64,000 bases of DNA from CAWHJB01 sp963698715 (GTDB taxonomy: Bacteria; Chloroflexota; Anaerolineae; Anaerolineales; UBA4823): assembly GCA_963698715.1 (NCBI GenBank), contig CAVORW010000004.1:248001-312000 (forward strand). Reading direction: 5' to 3'. A program made the translations under genes and the position numbers. Positions within the stretch are counted from its first letter, which is position 1; every line of letters begins with the position of its first letter. Below the pieces are notes generated by a model. It was given only the letters and a program-made list of their open reading frames with translations. It had not been told where the DNA came from and did no database searches. Of the stretch, positions 33,984 through 42,657 are shown one piece after another.

Positions 33984-34175
33984 ATGACCCCTTTACAGTT
34001 GATCATCCTGGGGACCATATTGTTGCTCATAGGAGTACTCCTCCCTTTCTTGATGGTTACAAAGGTAATTGAGCCAACTATGGCACTTAGCTTTTTATCA
34101 CATATCTCATCGATATCCGGGATGATCGTCGGTTTTTGGGGCGTAATCAATTACCATAGCGCCAGCAACAAATAA
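33984..34175 (+). CDS. Small membrane protein at the end of the opp operon
   Basis: 63 residues from ATG 33984, seven bases after AAGGAGA; an earlier in-frame start lies inside the ATPase gene. Two hydrophobic segments are visible (LIILGTILLLIGVLLPFLMV and SISGMIVGFWGVINY, with polar ends). The start is one base after the ATPase stop, so it belongs to the operon. I do not recognise the family. A role in transporter assembly is possible but only inferred from position. Confidence 0.72.
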   Translation: MTPLQLIILGTILLLIGVLLPFLMVTKVIEPTMALSFLSHISSISGMIVGFWGVINYHSASNK

Positions 34176-34239
34176 GAAATCCTGCTCAATCGCTAATTGA
34201 GACAGCTATTAATCTTGCTGTCTTGTATTAAACCCAATC

Positions 34240-34272
34240 GGGGCTGTCTGAACAGTATTTCCAGACAGCCCC
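34240..34272. terminator. Hairpin between convergent opp operon and minus-strand binding-protein gene
   Basis: 11-bp stem GGGGCTGTCTG / CAGACAGCCCC with an 11-base loop, 65 bp after the small membrane gene. It has no strong T-tract on either side. Its position between convergent genes suggests a bidirectional terminator. Confidence 0.6.
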
Positions 34273-34321
34273 TCAACATCTAAACAACTTGATTTTGATT
34301 TAGCGCGAACCCGAACCCTCG

Positions 34322-36271
34322 TTATCGACACTCTTCCCCGTAATCGAACAGCTCCAAATTCCATAATGCGCTGTCGACCGATGAGTCTACCTGCACGCCG
34401 CAAAAATCGGACCGCATCGCGACCATTTTTTGCCGCCAGTATAACGGCAGAGCCGGCAGATCTTGCGTAAAAAGGATCTGCGCTCGAGCATTGGCTTGCT
34501 GGTATGCAGGCATCTCGGGCAGTGTCTGGCGAGCCAACCAGCAGGCCCGGTCAAACTCTGGATTGGCGTAACCACTGGCGTTTGCCCCTCCCCACCCCTT
34601 GGGATACTCCGGGTAAGGTCCAGGAATTTCAGTCGAAATATACAGGAAGCAGGGCGGCTCGATCGAGGAGATCCAGCCGAACTGGGCCAGGTCGAACTGG
34701 CGGCCAAAGACTGGTCCATCCTGTCCAGGGGCAAACAATTCCTCCCAGTTGCCAGTCCGCACTTCGAGCTGGATTCCGCAAACAGCCAGCGACGATGCGA
34801 TCAGATCAGCAAGGGCGCGTTTCTCCGCATCATCGGCAATGATCAGCTGTGGCTGAAATGGAGTGCCATCTACGATCCCAGGGACTCCGCGCGCTACCCT
34901 GGGAGTATCTGCTGATCCATCCTCATCTAGCCAGCCAACAGATTCAAGTAAGCCGCCTGCCGCTTGCGGGTCATAGGAATACGTTGCTACTTCGCTCGAA
35001 TACAAAGGATGGTCTTGAGGGATATAGCTGTCTGGGATCTGTGTCTCACCCGGAGAAAGCGCCGCCAGGATCGCCTGGCGATCGATGCATTGGGCCACAG
35101 CCTGGCGGGTCTCTTTCAGGCTGAACCAGGGCTGCGGCAGAAATTCAACACCAGCAGGATCCCGATAAGCCTGAATGCCAAAATCCAGATGCTCCCAGGC
35201 AGCAGCATTGGCGGTTGCAAAAACCAGATCGCCGGATTGCTGCAGTGCCAACAGCTGGTCCCTCTCCGTTTCGATGTGGGCGGACTCATCAATGTAATCA
35301 CATTCACCTGCATGGAGAGCAGCCAGGGCTTGATCGCCATCGGGCATAAAGCGGTAGACCAGATGATCAAATTTTGGCAGCCCTTCCAGTGTCCGGAAAT
35401 AACCCGGGTTGCGGTTAAGGCTGATATGGTCACCTGAGACCCACTCCTCAATCACATACGGTCCCCAGCCTAATGGCGTTCGATTAGCGATCTCGGATGA
35501 AAGTAATTCCTCAACCGGCAGGAAGCTCCAGGCATGGCGCGGCAGTGGAGTAAAGAAAAAACTACCAGCCTGCGAATCAAGGTAACCTGGTAGACCGCGC
35601 CACTCGAGCGTCAGCGCATCAAGCGCCTGATAGGATATTGTATGTGCCAGGAGATCGGGCCGAACACTTGGGTACAGGCTGCGGGCAATTTCGTACGAAT
35701 ATACAGAGTCGTCCATCGTCAGCTGACTCCCGTCCGACCAGTAGATATCCGAGCGTAGATTAAAGCGCACAACCATACGATCGACCTGAACCTCGCCCTG
35801 ACCTGCATAGGCCGCGATGCAGCCCGTCTCCCGGCAGCCGGCAGGAAAATATTCAACCCCCTGGGCCAGGTTTATCAACGCGCCGCTGGCATCTACGATC
35901 AGATCTCCAGGCATTGCCGCCACCGGTTCGATTTGGATCGCCTGATTAGCCAGGCTGGGCGTGCTCTCCAGAATCACAGGCACATTAACATAATCCAGCT
36001 GATCGAAAGGGCCATCATAGATTGCCTGGCGAATACTGCGGGCGGCTGTGGAACCATCATTGTAAATAAACAGCGAATCAGGTTCTTGTCCCATACAAAT
36101 GGTCAAAACACGGGGTGGAACGGTTGTAGGCGTTGGCGTGAATGCAGGAGCAACAGACGGTAGAGCCGTTGGCTCTACCGTAGCGGTACTTCTAGGGTTA
36201 TCGGTTTGACAACCTGTAGAAATAAATAATAGAACTGCCAGAAGGAAGAAAAACTTCGCGATTTTCCACAT
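34322..36271 (-). CDS. Oligopeptide-type ABC transporter substrate-binding lipoprotein (SBP_bac_5)
   Basis: 649 residues. Lipobox in LAVLLFISTGC; Pro/Thr linker. Typical pieces: QEPDSLFIYNDGSTAARSI near the N-terminus, RFNLRSDIYWSDGSQLTMDDSVYSYEIA (split), GWGPYVIEEWVSGDHISLNRNPGY (split) and, near the C-terminus, LFTQDLPALPLYWRQKM. It binds peptides or other solutes. No permease follows; it lies downstream of the sigma factor and a small protein on the same strand. No Shine-Dalgarno sequence is evident. Confidence 0.9.
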   Translation of the reverse strand: MWKIAKFFFLLAVLLFISTGCQTDNPRSTATVEPTALPSVAPAFTPTPTTVPPRVLTICMGQEPDSLFIYNDGSTAARSIRQAIYDGPFDQLDYVNVPVILESTPSLANQAIQIEPVAAMPGDLIVDASGALINLAQGVEYFPAGCRETGCIAAYAGQGEVQVDRMVVRFNLRSDIYWSDGSQLTMDDSVYSYEIARSLYPSVRPDLLAHTISYQALDALTLEWRGLPGYLDSQAGSFFFTPLPRHAWSFLPVEELLSSEIANRTPLGWGPYVIEEWVSGDHISLNRNPGYFRTLEGLPKFDHLVYRFMPDGDQALAALHAGECDYIDESAHIETERDQLLALQQSGDLVFATANAAAWEHLDFGIQAYRDPAGVEFLPQPWFSLKETRQAVAQCIDRQAILAALSPGETQIPDSYIPQDHPLYSSEVATYSYDPQAAGGLLESVGWLDEDGSADTPRVARGVPGIVDGTPFQPQLIIADDAEKRALADLIASSLAVCGIQLEVRTGNWEELFAPGQDGPVFGRQFDLAQFGWISSIEPPCFLYISTEIPGPYPEYPKGWGGANASGYANPEFDRACWLARQTLPEMPAYQQANARAQILFTQDLPALPLYWRQKMVAMRSDFCGVQVDSSVDSALWNLELFDYGEECR

Positions 36272-36283
36272 ACAAGCGGTCAG

Positions 36284-36544
36284 TTAGGCCACAAAACGGA
36301 GCGAAGTTGTAAAGTGAAATGACAATATCCGGGATTGTGTAAATGGTATTGTCAGAACATCATCTTCGAACATTCGCTGTGGTACCTTAGTGGAAAATAG
36401 TTTATCGAGCCAGATGCGCGCGATAAAGTGCTTCACTGGCGGTGGAGGAGCCTGCACTGCCTGCAGGAGACGTTCTTTCCCATCTGCAGGAGGTGAAAGG
36501 CGGGCTGCCCAATTCTTCAAGCTTCGACTGATAAATAAGTCCAT
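36284..36544 (-). CDS. Small conserved-looking hypothetical protein after the sigma factor
   Basis: 86 residues, 19 bp after the sigma-factor stop and 12 bp before the next gene start, with a weak CAGGA before the ATG. It is basic and has no membrane segment. No family is recognised. It might be a regulator of the sigma factor because of its position, but it lacks the zinc or membrane features of common anti-sigma factors. Confidence 0.45.
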   Translation of the reverse strand: MDLFISRSLKNWAARLSPPADGKERLLQAVQAPPPPVKHFIARIWLDKLFSTKVPQRMFEDDVLTIPFTQSRILSFHFTTSLRFVA

Positions 36545-36563
36545 TGCATCCTGTATTTAATAG

Positions 36564-37169
36564 TTAAGGTCGTTCGTAATTAAAGTCCGGCAAGGTCTCC
36601 CCATGCAATCTAAGGGAATGCCTCAATGTACTCCTGCCATAATGCAACCGGGATTTTACCGTACCAACTGGCACATCCAGGATATCGGAAATTTCTTGCA
36701 GCGATAAATCGTTCAAATAATAAAGTACTACCACCACACGTTGGGAAAGCGGCAAGTTGGATACAGCTCGTTGGACTTGCTGCCATTCATCATTCCGTTC
36801 AGCCAGCTCGTACGGTTGATTGCGGCTGGCTCCCACCAGCCAATCTGCCAGATCTTCTAAAGGCCTGATCCAACGCTTTCTTCGCTTCACCCAAGTATAA
36901 GACAGGTTGGCTGTCATCCGATACAACCAGGGTTCGATCGGCCGTTGAGGATCGATACGGATCGAAAAGCGATGCAATCGCAAGAAAACGTCCTGCAGCA
37001 AGTCACTTGCCGCGTCAGGATCACCGGTGATCGCCAGAGCTGTACGATAAACCATCTGCCGATAGCGATCGTACAATTCACCAAGCGCATCCAAACTTCC
37101 GGCTTGAAGCTCAAATATCAATTCTCGATCGTTGGCATTTGCCATGTCTATATGTTTTTCACTATTCAT
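36564..37169 (-). CDS. ECF-type RNA polymerase sigma factor
   Basis: 201 residues from ATG 37169 (MNSEKH...); starts at 37247 or 37145 are also possible because no clear ribosome binding site is present. Region 2 includes LGELYDRYRQMVYRTALAI, DPDAASDLLQDVFLRLHRF; region 4 has LPLSQRVVVVLYYLNDLSLQEISDILDVPVGTVKSRLHYG (in parts), a helix-turn-helix for -35 recognition. It directs RNA polymerase to a dedicated promoter set. No anti-sigma factor with a zinc or transmembrane domain is next to it. Confidence 0.92.
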   Translation of the reverse strand: MNSEKHIDMANANDRELIFELQAGSLDALGELYDRYRQMVYRTALAITGDPDAASDLLQDVFLRLHRFSIRIDPQRPIEPWLYRMTANLSYTWVKRRKRWIRPLEDLADWLVGASRNQPYELAERNDEWQQVQRAVSNLPLSQRVVVVLYYLNDLSLQEISDILDVPVGTVKSRLHYGRSTLRHSLRLHGETLPDFNYERP

Positions 37170-37286
37170 TTTACTACCGACAAAAGGGGTGAAAGATTCA
37201 GCCAGACGGCCTGGATTATATCGTTCCAACGCCGCTGAAAAGAACAATCACAATTTCAATAAATATAATACCATTAAAAGGTGGCG

Positions 37287-38048
37287 CTACCCTCTAGCAC
37301 GGGAGATCATGATTCTCCAAAGGGGTTTTGCTAAAATGATAGAAACCGCCAGCACGATTACTGCTCCTCCAGCATACCAAAAGCCCTCCCCAGCCTGTGC
37401 GGTGATGGCAGCTGTCGGTGTGACAAGCACTGCTGGACGCAATTCCACCCTGGCAGCATTGTTTGAGGTCAGCGGAAGCGGGCTAGGATCAATCCCATTC
37501 TCGCGCACAAGATAGGCCGTCAATTGCCAGTACTCCTCGTCAGCCAGGGTTCCCGGCGCTTGCCAGGGCATAGCCTGAACCAGATAGTCGTGCAATTCCA
37601 ATGCGTTTGCAAACCGGGCAACCACTGCCGGGCTGACAACGGCTGGGATATACTCGGGAAGTTGAAAACCTTCCGGCGGATGATTGGAAGCATGGCATTT
37701 GGACTGCCAGCATGGCCGATCGCCAATTTCCCAGCTGGCGATCCATTCCGGCGTCAGGCCTTGGCCCATATCCCCATGGCAGGCCATGCAGACATAATAA
37801 TAGACCTGGCTGCCAAGGTCGGCTTGGTCCGGTTGGGCTGGCAAAGTCGGCCTCGCCAGCCGGTCATCCACCGACGGCATAGCCTCCGGCATTCCCGCCG
37901 GCCTTCCTGCCGGCGTACTACTGGCAGGAGTGGCGGTAGGATCTACCGCCACTCCTGTGAAACTTCTATTCGTAAATCCCGTCAGGGCAAAACCAAGCCA
38001 GCCGACCAGGATGGCGAAGCCAGCAGCCCCGCCCCATATTTTCAACAT
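37287..38048 (-). CDS. Membrane-anchored cytochrome c with CXXCH and an unusual CX4CH motif
   Basis: 253 residues. N-terminal hydrophobic segment, then a mature domain with the heme-binding CMACH (about residue 90) and, 30 residues later, CWQSKCH, which has four residues between the cysteines. A Met-containing AMPW motif may supply an axial ligand. A C-terminal membrane span (VIVLAVSIILAKPLW) ends the protein. It resembles monoheme cytochromes of the class I fold and would work outside the membrane in electron transfer. The start overlaps the upstream permease gene by 83 bp; no oxidase or reductase gene is nearby. Confidence 0.8.
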   Translation of the reverse strand: MLKIWGGAAGFAILVGWLGFALTGFTNRSFTGVAVDPTATPASSTPAGRPAGMPEAMPSVDDRLARPTLPAQPDQADLGSQVYYYVCMACHGDMGQGLTPEWIASWEIGDRPCWQSKCHASNHPPEGFQLPEYIPAVVSPAVVARFANALELHDYLVQAMPWQAPGTLADEEYWQLTAYLVRENGIDPSPLPLTSNNAARVELRPAVLVTPTAAITAQAGEGFWYAGGAVIVLAVSIILAKPLWRIMISRARG

Positions 38049-39108
38049 TCCTGGTTAAATCTTGCCCTCGCATCTTAGGATCTAACACATCTCGCAAGGC
38101 ATCGCCCACCAGGTTCCATCCTAAAACAAAGAAAACCAGCGCAAAACCCGGCCAGACGACAATGTACCAGTAGTCTGTTAGATTGGTGATCCAGGAACGA
38201 GCAAAAGCCAGCAATTGACCCCAGTCAGCATAACCAACTTCCGTGCCGATGCCGAGGAAGCTCAATGCGGCAAAGCTGATCACGTACCCGCCGATGTCCA
38301 TCGAAGCCACTACCAAGGTGGGGAAAACCGCGTTCGGAAGAATGTGTTTGAGCAGAATATTGCGATCTTTGACACCGACCACCTTAGCTGCCATCACGTA
38401 GTCGCGCTCTCGGACGGCCAGGATGTCTCCCCGGATCAGGCGCGCGTAGCCCATCCAGCCGAAGGCAATCAGGGCCAGCATGGCTGGAAAGATACTGCGC
38501 CCCAATCTGGGAGTCAGCACAGCCGCAGTGATTAGAGCCGCCATAATAAATGGCAGGGTCATAAAGATATCGACCAGCCGCATCAGAATGTTGTCAACCA
38601 ATCCCCCATAATAAGCCGAGATGGAGCCAACCGTCAGTCCAATGATCAGAACGGTTACCGTAATAAGGAGGCCCGTCTTAAATGCCGTCCGGGTTCCCCA
38701 AATCACCCCATAAAAAATATCCCACTGCCCCGAGGCGGTCCCCATCAGATGAACCCATTGGTCCGTCCCCATGATGGGTTCCCACCAGACTGGGAGCGGC
38801 GGCTGGCGGACTTTCCATTCCGACCCTGCCGGGCGCGGATCGGGGCTGAAGCCATCTCTAGGTATTTTATAGGGGTCATTGGCGCGGGCGGGCGGTGCAA
38901 TTACCGGTGCAAATATTGCAATCAGGACAAAAAAAGCGATCATGATCAGGCCGGCCACTGAGGTGGGGGTCGTCAGCATCCCTTTGACGATCCGGTAATT
39001 TTCCGGTCCCAGGATTTTCTCTGCCCGTCCAATCTTGCGGGTAGATAAAGTTTCCGGCAGAAAATCGCGCTCTTTAAACGCAGATTCTGGAGCAGTTGCT
39101 GTACTCAT
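37966..39108 (-). CDS. Oligopeptide ABC transporter permease (OppC/DppC type)
   Basis: 380 residues. First span near residue 55-75, then an extracytoplasmic loop with GFSPDPRPAGSEWKV and MGTDQW, then the permease core with EAA loop RDYVMAAKVVGVKDRNILLKHILPNAV (split) and FLGIGTEVGYADWGQLLA. The usual end of such proteins is DALRDVLDPKMRGQ; here about 30 further residues overlap the cytochrome gene, so the C-terminal tail may be an extension caused by loss of the original stop. Confidence 0.93.
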   Translation of the reverse strand: MSTATAPESAFKERDFLPETLSTRKIGRAEKILGPENYRIVKGMLTTPTSVAGLIMIAFFVLIAIFAPVIAPPARANDPYKIPRDGFSPDPRPAGSEWKVRQPPLPVWWEPIMGTDQWVHLMGTASGQWDIFYGVIWGTRTAFKTGLLITVTVLIIGLTVGSISAYYGGLVDNILMRLVDIFMTLPFIMAALITAAVLTPRLGRSIFPAMLALIAFGWMGYARLIRGDILAVRERDYVMAAKVVGVKDRNILLKHILPNAVFPTLVVASMDIGGYVISFAALSFLGIGTEVGYADWGQLLAFARSWITNLTDYWYIVVWPGFALVFFVLGWNLVGDALRDVLDPKMRGQDLTRNVENMGRGCWLRHPGRLAWFCPDGIYE

Positions 39109-39119
39109 CTCTCACCTTC

Positions 39120-40190
39120 CTATGATAAGCGGACCCGAGGATCGATGACTGCATAGAGCACATCGACTGCCAGGTTGGCCAAGATCAGAATGAAACCGGT
39201 AAACAGTGCAAAGCCCAGCACAGTGACCACGTCCAGTTGGGCCGCGGCCGCGGCCGCGGCTGAGCCGATTCCGGGATAGGTGAAGACGGTCTCGGTAATC
39301 ACTACCCCGCCTAATAACCCAACTACTTGAAAGCCTGCTATCGTCACCACCGGGATCAAGGCATTCGGCCGGGCGTGTTTATTAATCACATCCCGCTCAG
39401 CAACGCCTTTGGCCCGAGCCGTGGTGACGTACTCCTGGCGCAGCGTTTCCAGCATGGAGGAGCGTGTGACCCGCAAAAAGGTCGCCCAGCTGATATAAGA
39501 CAGGGTGATGATCGGCAGAATCAGGTGGCGCATGGCATCCAGAAAGATGTCAAAGCGCCCATTCAAGAGCGAATCAATCGTCATCAGGCCGGTAAAGCTG
39601 CGGAACTCTTCGGTATACACCACCGCATTGGCCCAGTCCGACAGGCGTCCAGGCGGGAACCACTGCAGGTTAGCATAAAAAATCATTAATACAATCAAAC
39701 CGAACACAAAGGTCGGCATAGATGAACCGACTATTGAGAAAATCCGGGCGGCCTGATCGATAAGCCCATTGTGGTGGACAGCTGCCTGCACACCCAACCA
39801 TAAACCAATCCCAATGATCGGTAAAACCGCCCATAAGGCCAGCTCCAAGGTTGCCGGAAATCGCTGCTTAATCAGATCCGCCACCGGTTGGGAGCCTACG
39901 CGCGAGTAGCCAAAATCGCCAAACAAGATTCCGCCAGTCCGTTCTCCGGTGACGGCGTCAACGCGCCCTACCAGCCAGCGCCAATATTGAACCGGCAAAG
40001 GCTGGTCCAGGCCATACTTCTTGATCACGCCTTGAACAGCCCCTTCGGTTTTGGGGATATCGCGGACATACAGGGCCGATCTTTCAACCGGTGTCAGAAA
40101 CTGGAGCAGGCCAAAGATGATGACCGTGACCCCGGCCAGCAGCACCGGCAGCAGCAGAAGGCGACGAATAATATATGCAACCATAGTCAC
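39120..40190 (-). CDS. Oligopeptide ABC transporter permease (OppB/DppB type)
   Basis: 356 residues. N-terminal MVAYIIRRLLLLPVLLAGVTVI is typical. The segment KYGLDQPLPVQYWRWLVG and EAA loop RQEYVTTARAKGVAERDVINKHARPNAL (split) follow, then ITETVFTYPGIG and a run of seven alanines encoded by a GGCCGC-rich tract at 39239-39261. It pairs with the OppC-type gene 11 bp downstream. Confidence 0.93.
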   Translation of the reverse strand: MTMVAYIIRRLLLLPVLLAGVTVIIFGLLQFLTPVERSALYVRDIPKTEGAVQGVIKKYGLDQPLPVQYWRWLVGRVDAVTGERTGGILFGDFGYSRVGSQPVADLIKQRFPATLELALWAVLPIIGIGLWLGVQAAVHHNGLIDQAARIFSIVGSSMPTFVFGLIVLMIFYANLQWFPPGRLSDWANAVVYTEEFRSFTGLMTIDSLLNGRFDIFLDAMRHLILPIITLSYISWATFLRVTRSSMLETLRQEYVTTARAKGVAERDVINKHARPNALIPVVTIAGFQVVGLLGGVVITETVFTYPGIGSAAAAAAAQLDVVTVLGFALFTGFILILANLAVDVLYAVIDPRVRLS

Positions 40191-40236
40191 TCCTCAATTT
40201 TTGGGTCTATGGAAACGCTATGGGGAGGAGGATTGG

Positions 40237-40275
40237 TTGTGGTGTTTTTCGGGTTGCAGCCCGAAAACACCACAA
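40237..40275. repeat. Long hairpin inside the minus-strand opp operon
   Basis: Arms TTGTGGTGTTTTTCGGG and CCCGAAAACACCACAA (one unpaired T), loop TTGCAG-like. It lies between the binding-protein and permease genes. Flanks GGGGAGGAGG before and TTACCTACCCC after recall those of the hairpins at 26276 and 60428. In this position it can also act as an intra-operon attenuator. Confidence 0.85.
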
Positions 40276-40452
40276 CATCTTTTACCTACCCCATAAATTT
40301 CCATTGAGCCAAGTCATTACTGGGACTGTCACCCTGGTTGAAGCGAAGGTCGAATAGTGGGGCTTCGCCTCATTCAGCGGGCCAGTTTTGTTAGCCAAGA
40401 GGGTAGGCGGGGGCCTTATCGGCCCCCGCCTGGTTGAAACACTTTCGCAAGC

Positions 40453-42492
40453 TTAGTTCTTCGAAAGTGCGTAGTAATAGAAGCCCGAGTAAATCGGGTT
40501 GTAGTAGTAACCATTTACCCAGCGCTGTTCATAGTGGCGGCCGGTTGCGATCGCCAGAATGATGTGGGCAGCTAAGTCGTACACAGCCTGGTTGAGCTCT
40601 GTGTAAATCGCAGCTCGCTCAGCGGGATCAGAAGCACTCACGCCTGCGTTGACCAGATCCTGGAACTGAGCATTGAGGTCCTCAGGCATGGACTGGCGGC
40701 GGCCATACGTACCGGTCAGGTAGGGCTGGAACCAGTTGTGCGGGTCGTGGATGTCTTCCAGCCAGCCGCTGATGAAGAGCGGCAGAGTGTTGGCGCGCTG
40801 GTTGCGCAGGAAGGTCGGCCAGGGCAGACCGATCACCTCAACCTGGAACAGCTCGTTCACTTCAGACAGCGTGGTGCCGAGGATTTCGGCCACAGTCTGG
40901 CGGGTGGTGTTGCCGGTGTTGTAAGCGGCCTGGAAGCGGAAGCCAACATCCCAGACAGACTGACCATCCGCATTGCGCAGTTCAGCAGCCTGGAATTCTT
41001 CGGTGCACTTGTCAATATCGAAGCTGTACTTCGGACCATTGACATCGTAGCCGGGCATGCCGGGCAGCTCAATACCGACCGACTGGATCGCCTCACCTAC
41101 CAGAGCGTCCTGGATGAAGACGTCCCAATCGAAGCAGTAGTTGAAGGCCTTGCGGATATGGATGTCCGAGAAGAAGTCCGGCGGGATGCCGTTGCCATCC
41201 AGCTGGCCGCTGCCGATCAGGGTGTTGCTGCCATCGGGGTTAGCGATGTTGAAGTTGAAGAACACATCAGTGCGGATAACGGTCGGGTAGCCGATGAACA
41301 GGCGGAACGGACCGTCCGGGTTTTCAGTAGGCTGGCAGGGGTCGAAGGTATTGGTTTCAGCATTGTATTCGCAGCGTTCACCCACCATTGGATCGACCTG
41401 GCTGGAGTCTGCCCGGTTGACAGTCACGAAATCAGTATCGCCGGCCTGGAACATGGCAAAGCGAGTACCCCATTCGTCCACTTTCTTGATGACCACCCGC
41501 TCGAGGGCGGCGGGCCCGGTCGGGCCGCCTTCCCAGGCGGGCTCGGTGCGCCAGTAGTTGTCATTGCGAACCAGGACGACTTCCTGGCCTTTGACCCACT
41601 GGTCCAGCATGAAGGGACCGGTCCCGTTGGTGATATCGTTCAAGGGATCGCTCTCAGAGGTCACGCCATAGAAATTCTGCCAGGTGTCGCAGGAGCCGTC
41701 CCAGCCACCATTCTCGATGGTCCAATCCTGATCCATCACAGAGCCCCAGTTCTGAGCCAGGGTGGGGATAAAGGGCCCCCACGGCTGTGCCAGGTTGAAG
41801 GTCACGGTGCCGGCAGCATCATCTGCTACGATAGAGGCCACCACTTTTTCGCAGGCGGCAACCAGCAGAGCGGGATCCGCACCCTGCAAAGTTTCAGGGT
41901 CATCAGCCATCGCGCCGGTCTCGTCGACCAGCAGCGAGACGTCATCAACCCCAACCCCAAAGAAGGGTTCAGCAAACATCCACTGCGGGGAAGAATAACC
42001 ACCCTGCAGAACGCCGCGCTGGATCGAGTAAGCCACATCGCTCGGGGTCAATTCCTGGCCTTCATGGAAGGTCACGCCCTGGCGGATGTTGAAGGTGTAA
42101 ACCAAACCATCGTCAGAGATGGTCCAGTCGGTTGCCAGAGAAGGCACGAATTCAGCTGCCTGATCCCTATTGTAGGTTACCAGGCTTTCGTACACGTTCT
42201 GGATAACACCACCACCGGCAGTCTCATAACTGAGCGCCGGATCGAGACCTTCGGGCTCCCCAAAGGTGGTGTACACAAAGGTGTTCGGGTCGGCTGAGGT
42301 GTATTCCATGGGTGGCGGCGGGGGTTCGGGGGTTGCCGTTACAACCATCGGGGTGCCTTCCACCATGACCTCGACAGTCCGGATCACTTCGGTGACGAGG
42401 GTTTCAGGACTGACAGGCGCCTGAGCGCAAGCACCGAGGATCATGCTGGCGACAATCAGAAGCGTGCCTACGACAAATAACTTATTACGCAT
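40453..42492 (-). CDS. Oligopeptide-type ABC transporter substrate-binding lipoprotein (SBP_bac_5)
   Basis: 679 residues. AAGGAGGAG lies upstream of the ATG. Lipobox in VASMILGAC. Typical segments: FGEPEGLDPALSYETAGGGVIQNVYESLVTYN (split), SLATDWTISDDGLVYTFNIRQGVTFHEGQELTPSDVAYSIQRG (split), GTGPFMLDQWVKGQEVVLVRNDNYW (split) and HIRKAFNYCFDWDVFI. It belongs with the ATPases upstream and the two permeases downstream; together they make a full importer for peptides or related solutes. Confidence 0.94.
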   Translation of the reverse strand: MRNKLFVVGTLLIVASMILGACAQAPVSPETLVTEVIRTVEVMVEGTPMVVTATPEPPPPPMEYTSADPNTFVYTTFGEPEGLDPALSYETAGGGVIQNVYESLVTYNRDQAAEFVPSLATDWTISDDGLVYTFNIRQGVTFHEGQELTPSDVAYSIQRGVLQGGYSSPQWMFAEPFFGVGVDDVSLLVDETGAMADDPETLQGADPALLVAACEKVVASIVADDAAGTVTFNLAQPWGPFIPTLAQNWGSVMDQDWTIENGGWDGSCDTWQNFYGVTSESDPLNDITNGTGPFMLDQWVKGQEVVLVRNDNYWRTEPAWEGGPTGPAALERVVIKKVDEWGTRFAMFQAGDTDFVTVNRADSSQVDPMVGERCEYNAETNTFDPCQPTENPDGPFRLFIGYPTVIRTDVFFNFNIANPDGSNTLIGSGQLDGNGIPPDFFSDIHIRKAFNYCFDWDVFIQDALVGEAIQSVGIELPGMPGYDVNGPKYSFDIDKCTEEFQAAELRNADGQSVWDVGFRFQAAYNTGNTTRQTVAEILGTTLSEVNELFQVEVIGLPWPTFLRNQRANTLPLFISGWLEDIHDPHNWFQPYLTGTYGRRQSMPEDLNAQFQDLVNAGVSASDPAERAAIYTELNQAVYDLAAHIILAIATGRHYEQRWVNGYYYNPIYSGFYYYALSKN

Positions 42493-42657
42493 GTTTCTCC
42501 TCCTTGAGAAAAACTTGTTTGATAAAATGGGTTTGGTCGTCTTATATTTACTAAATCAACTTGCTTTTGAGATTCTTGCAGAGCCTCACCTCCTTTCATT
42601 AGAACTCCGAACCAAACTGTGTCTAACGTATTTTATTCAGCATATCCAAACTATGCC

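Noticed and set aside
37910..37955. Strong inverted repeat (AGGAGTGGCGGTAG with its complement)
   Set aside because: It lies inside the cytochrome coding sequence, in a low-complexity linker, and is more likely a coding coincidence than a terminator, although it could be a palindrome insertion.
40738..42297. A 519-codon plus-strand frame opposite the opp binding-protein gene
   Set aside because: Antisense shadow of a strongly supported SBP_bac_5 gene with its own lipobox and ribosome binding site.
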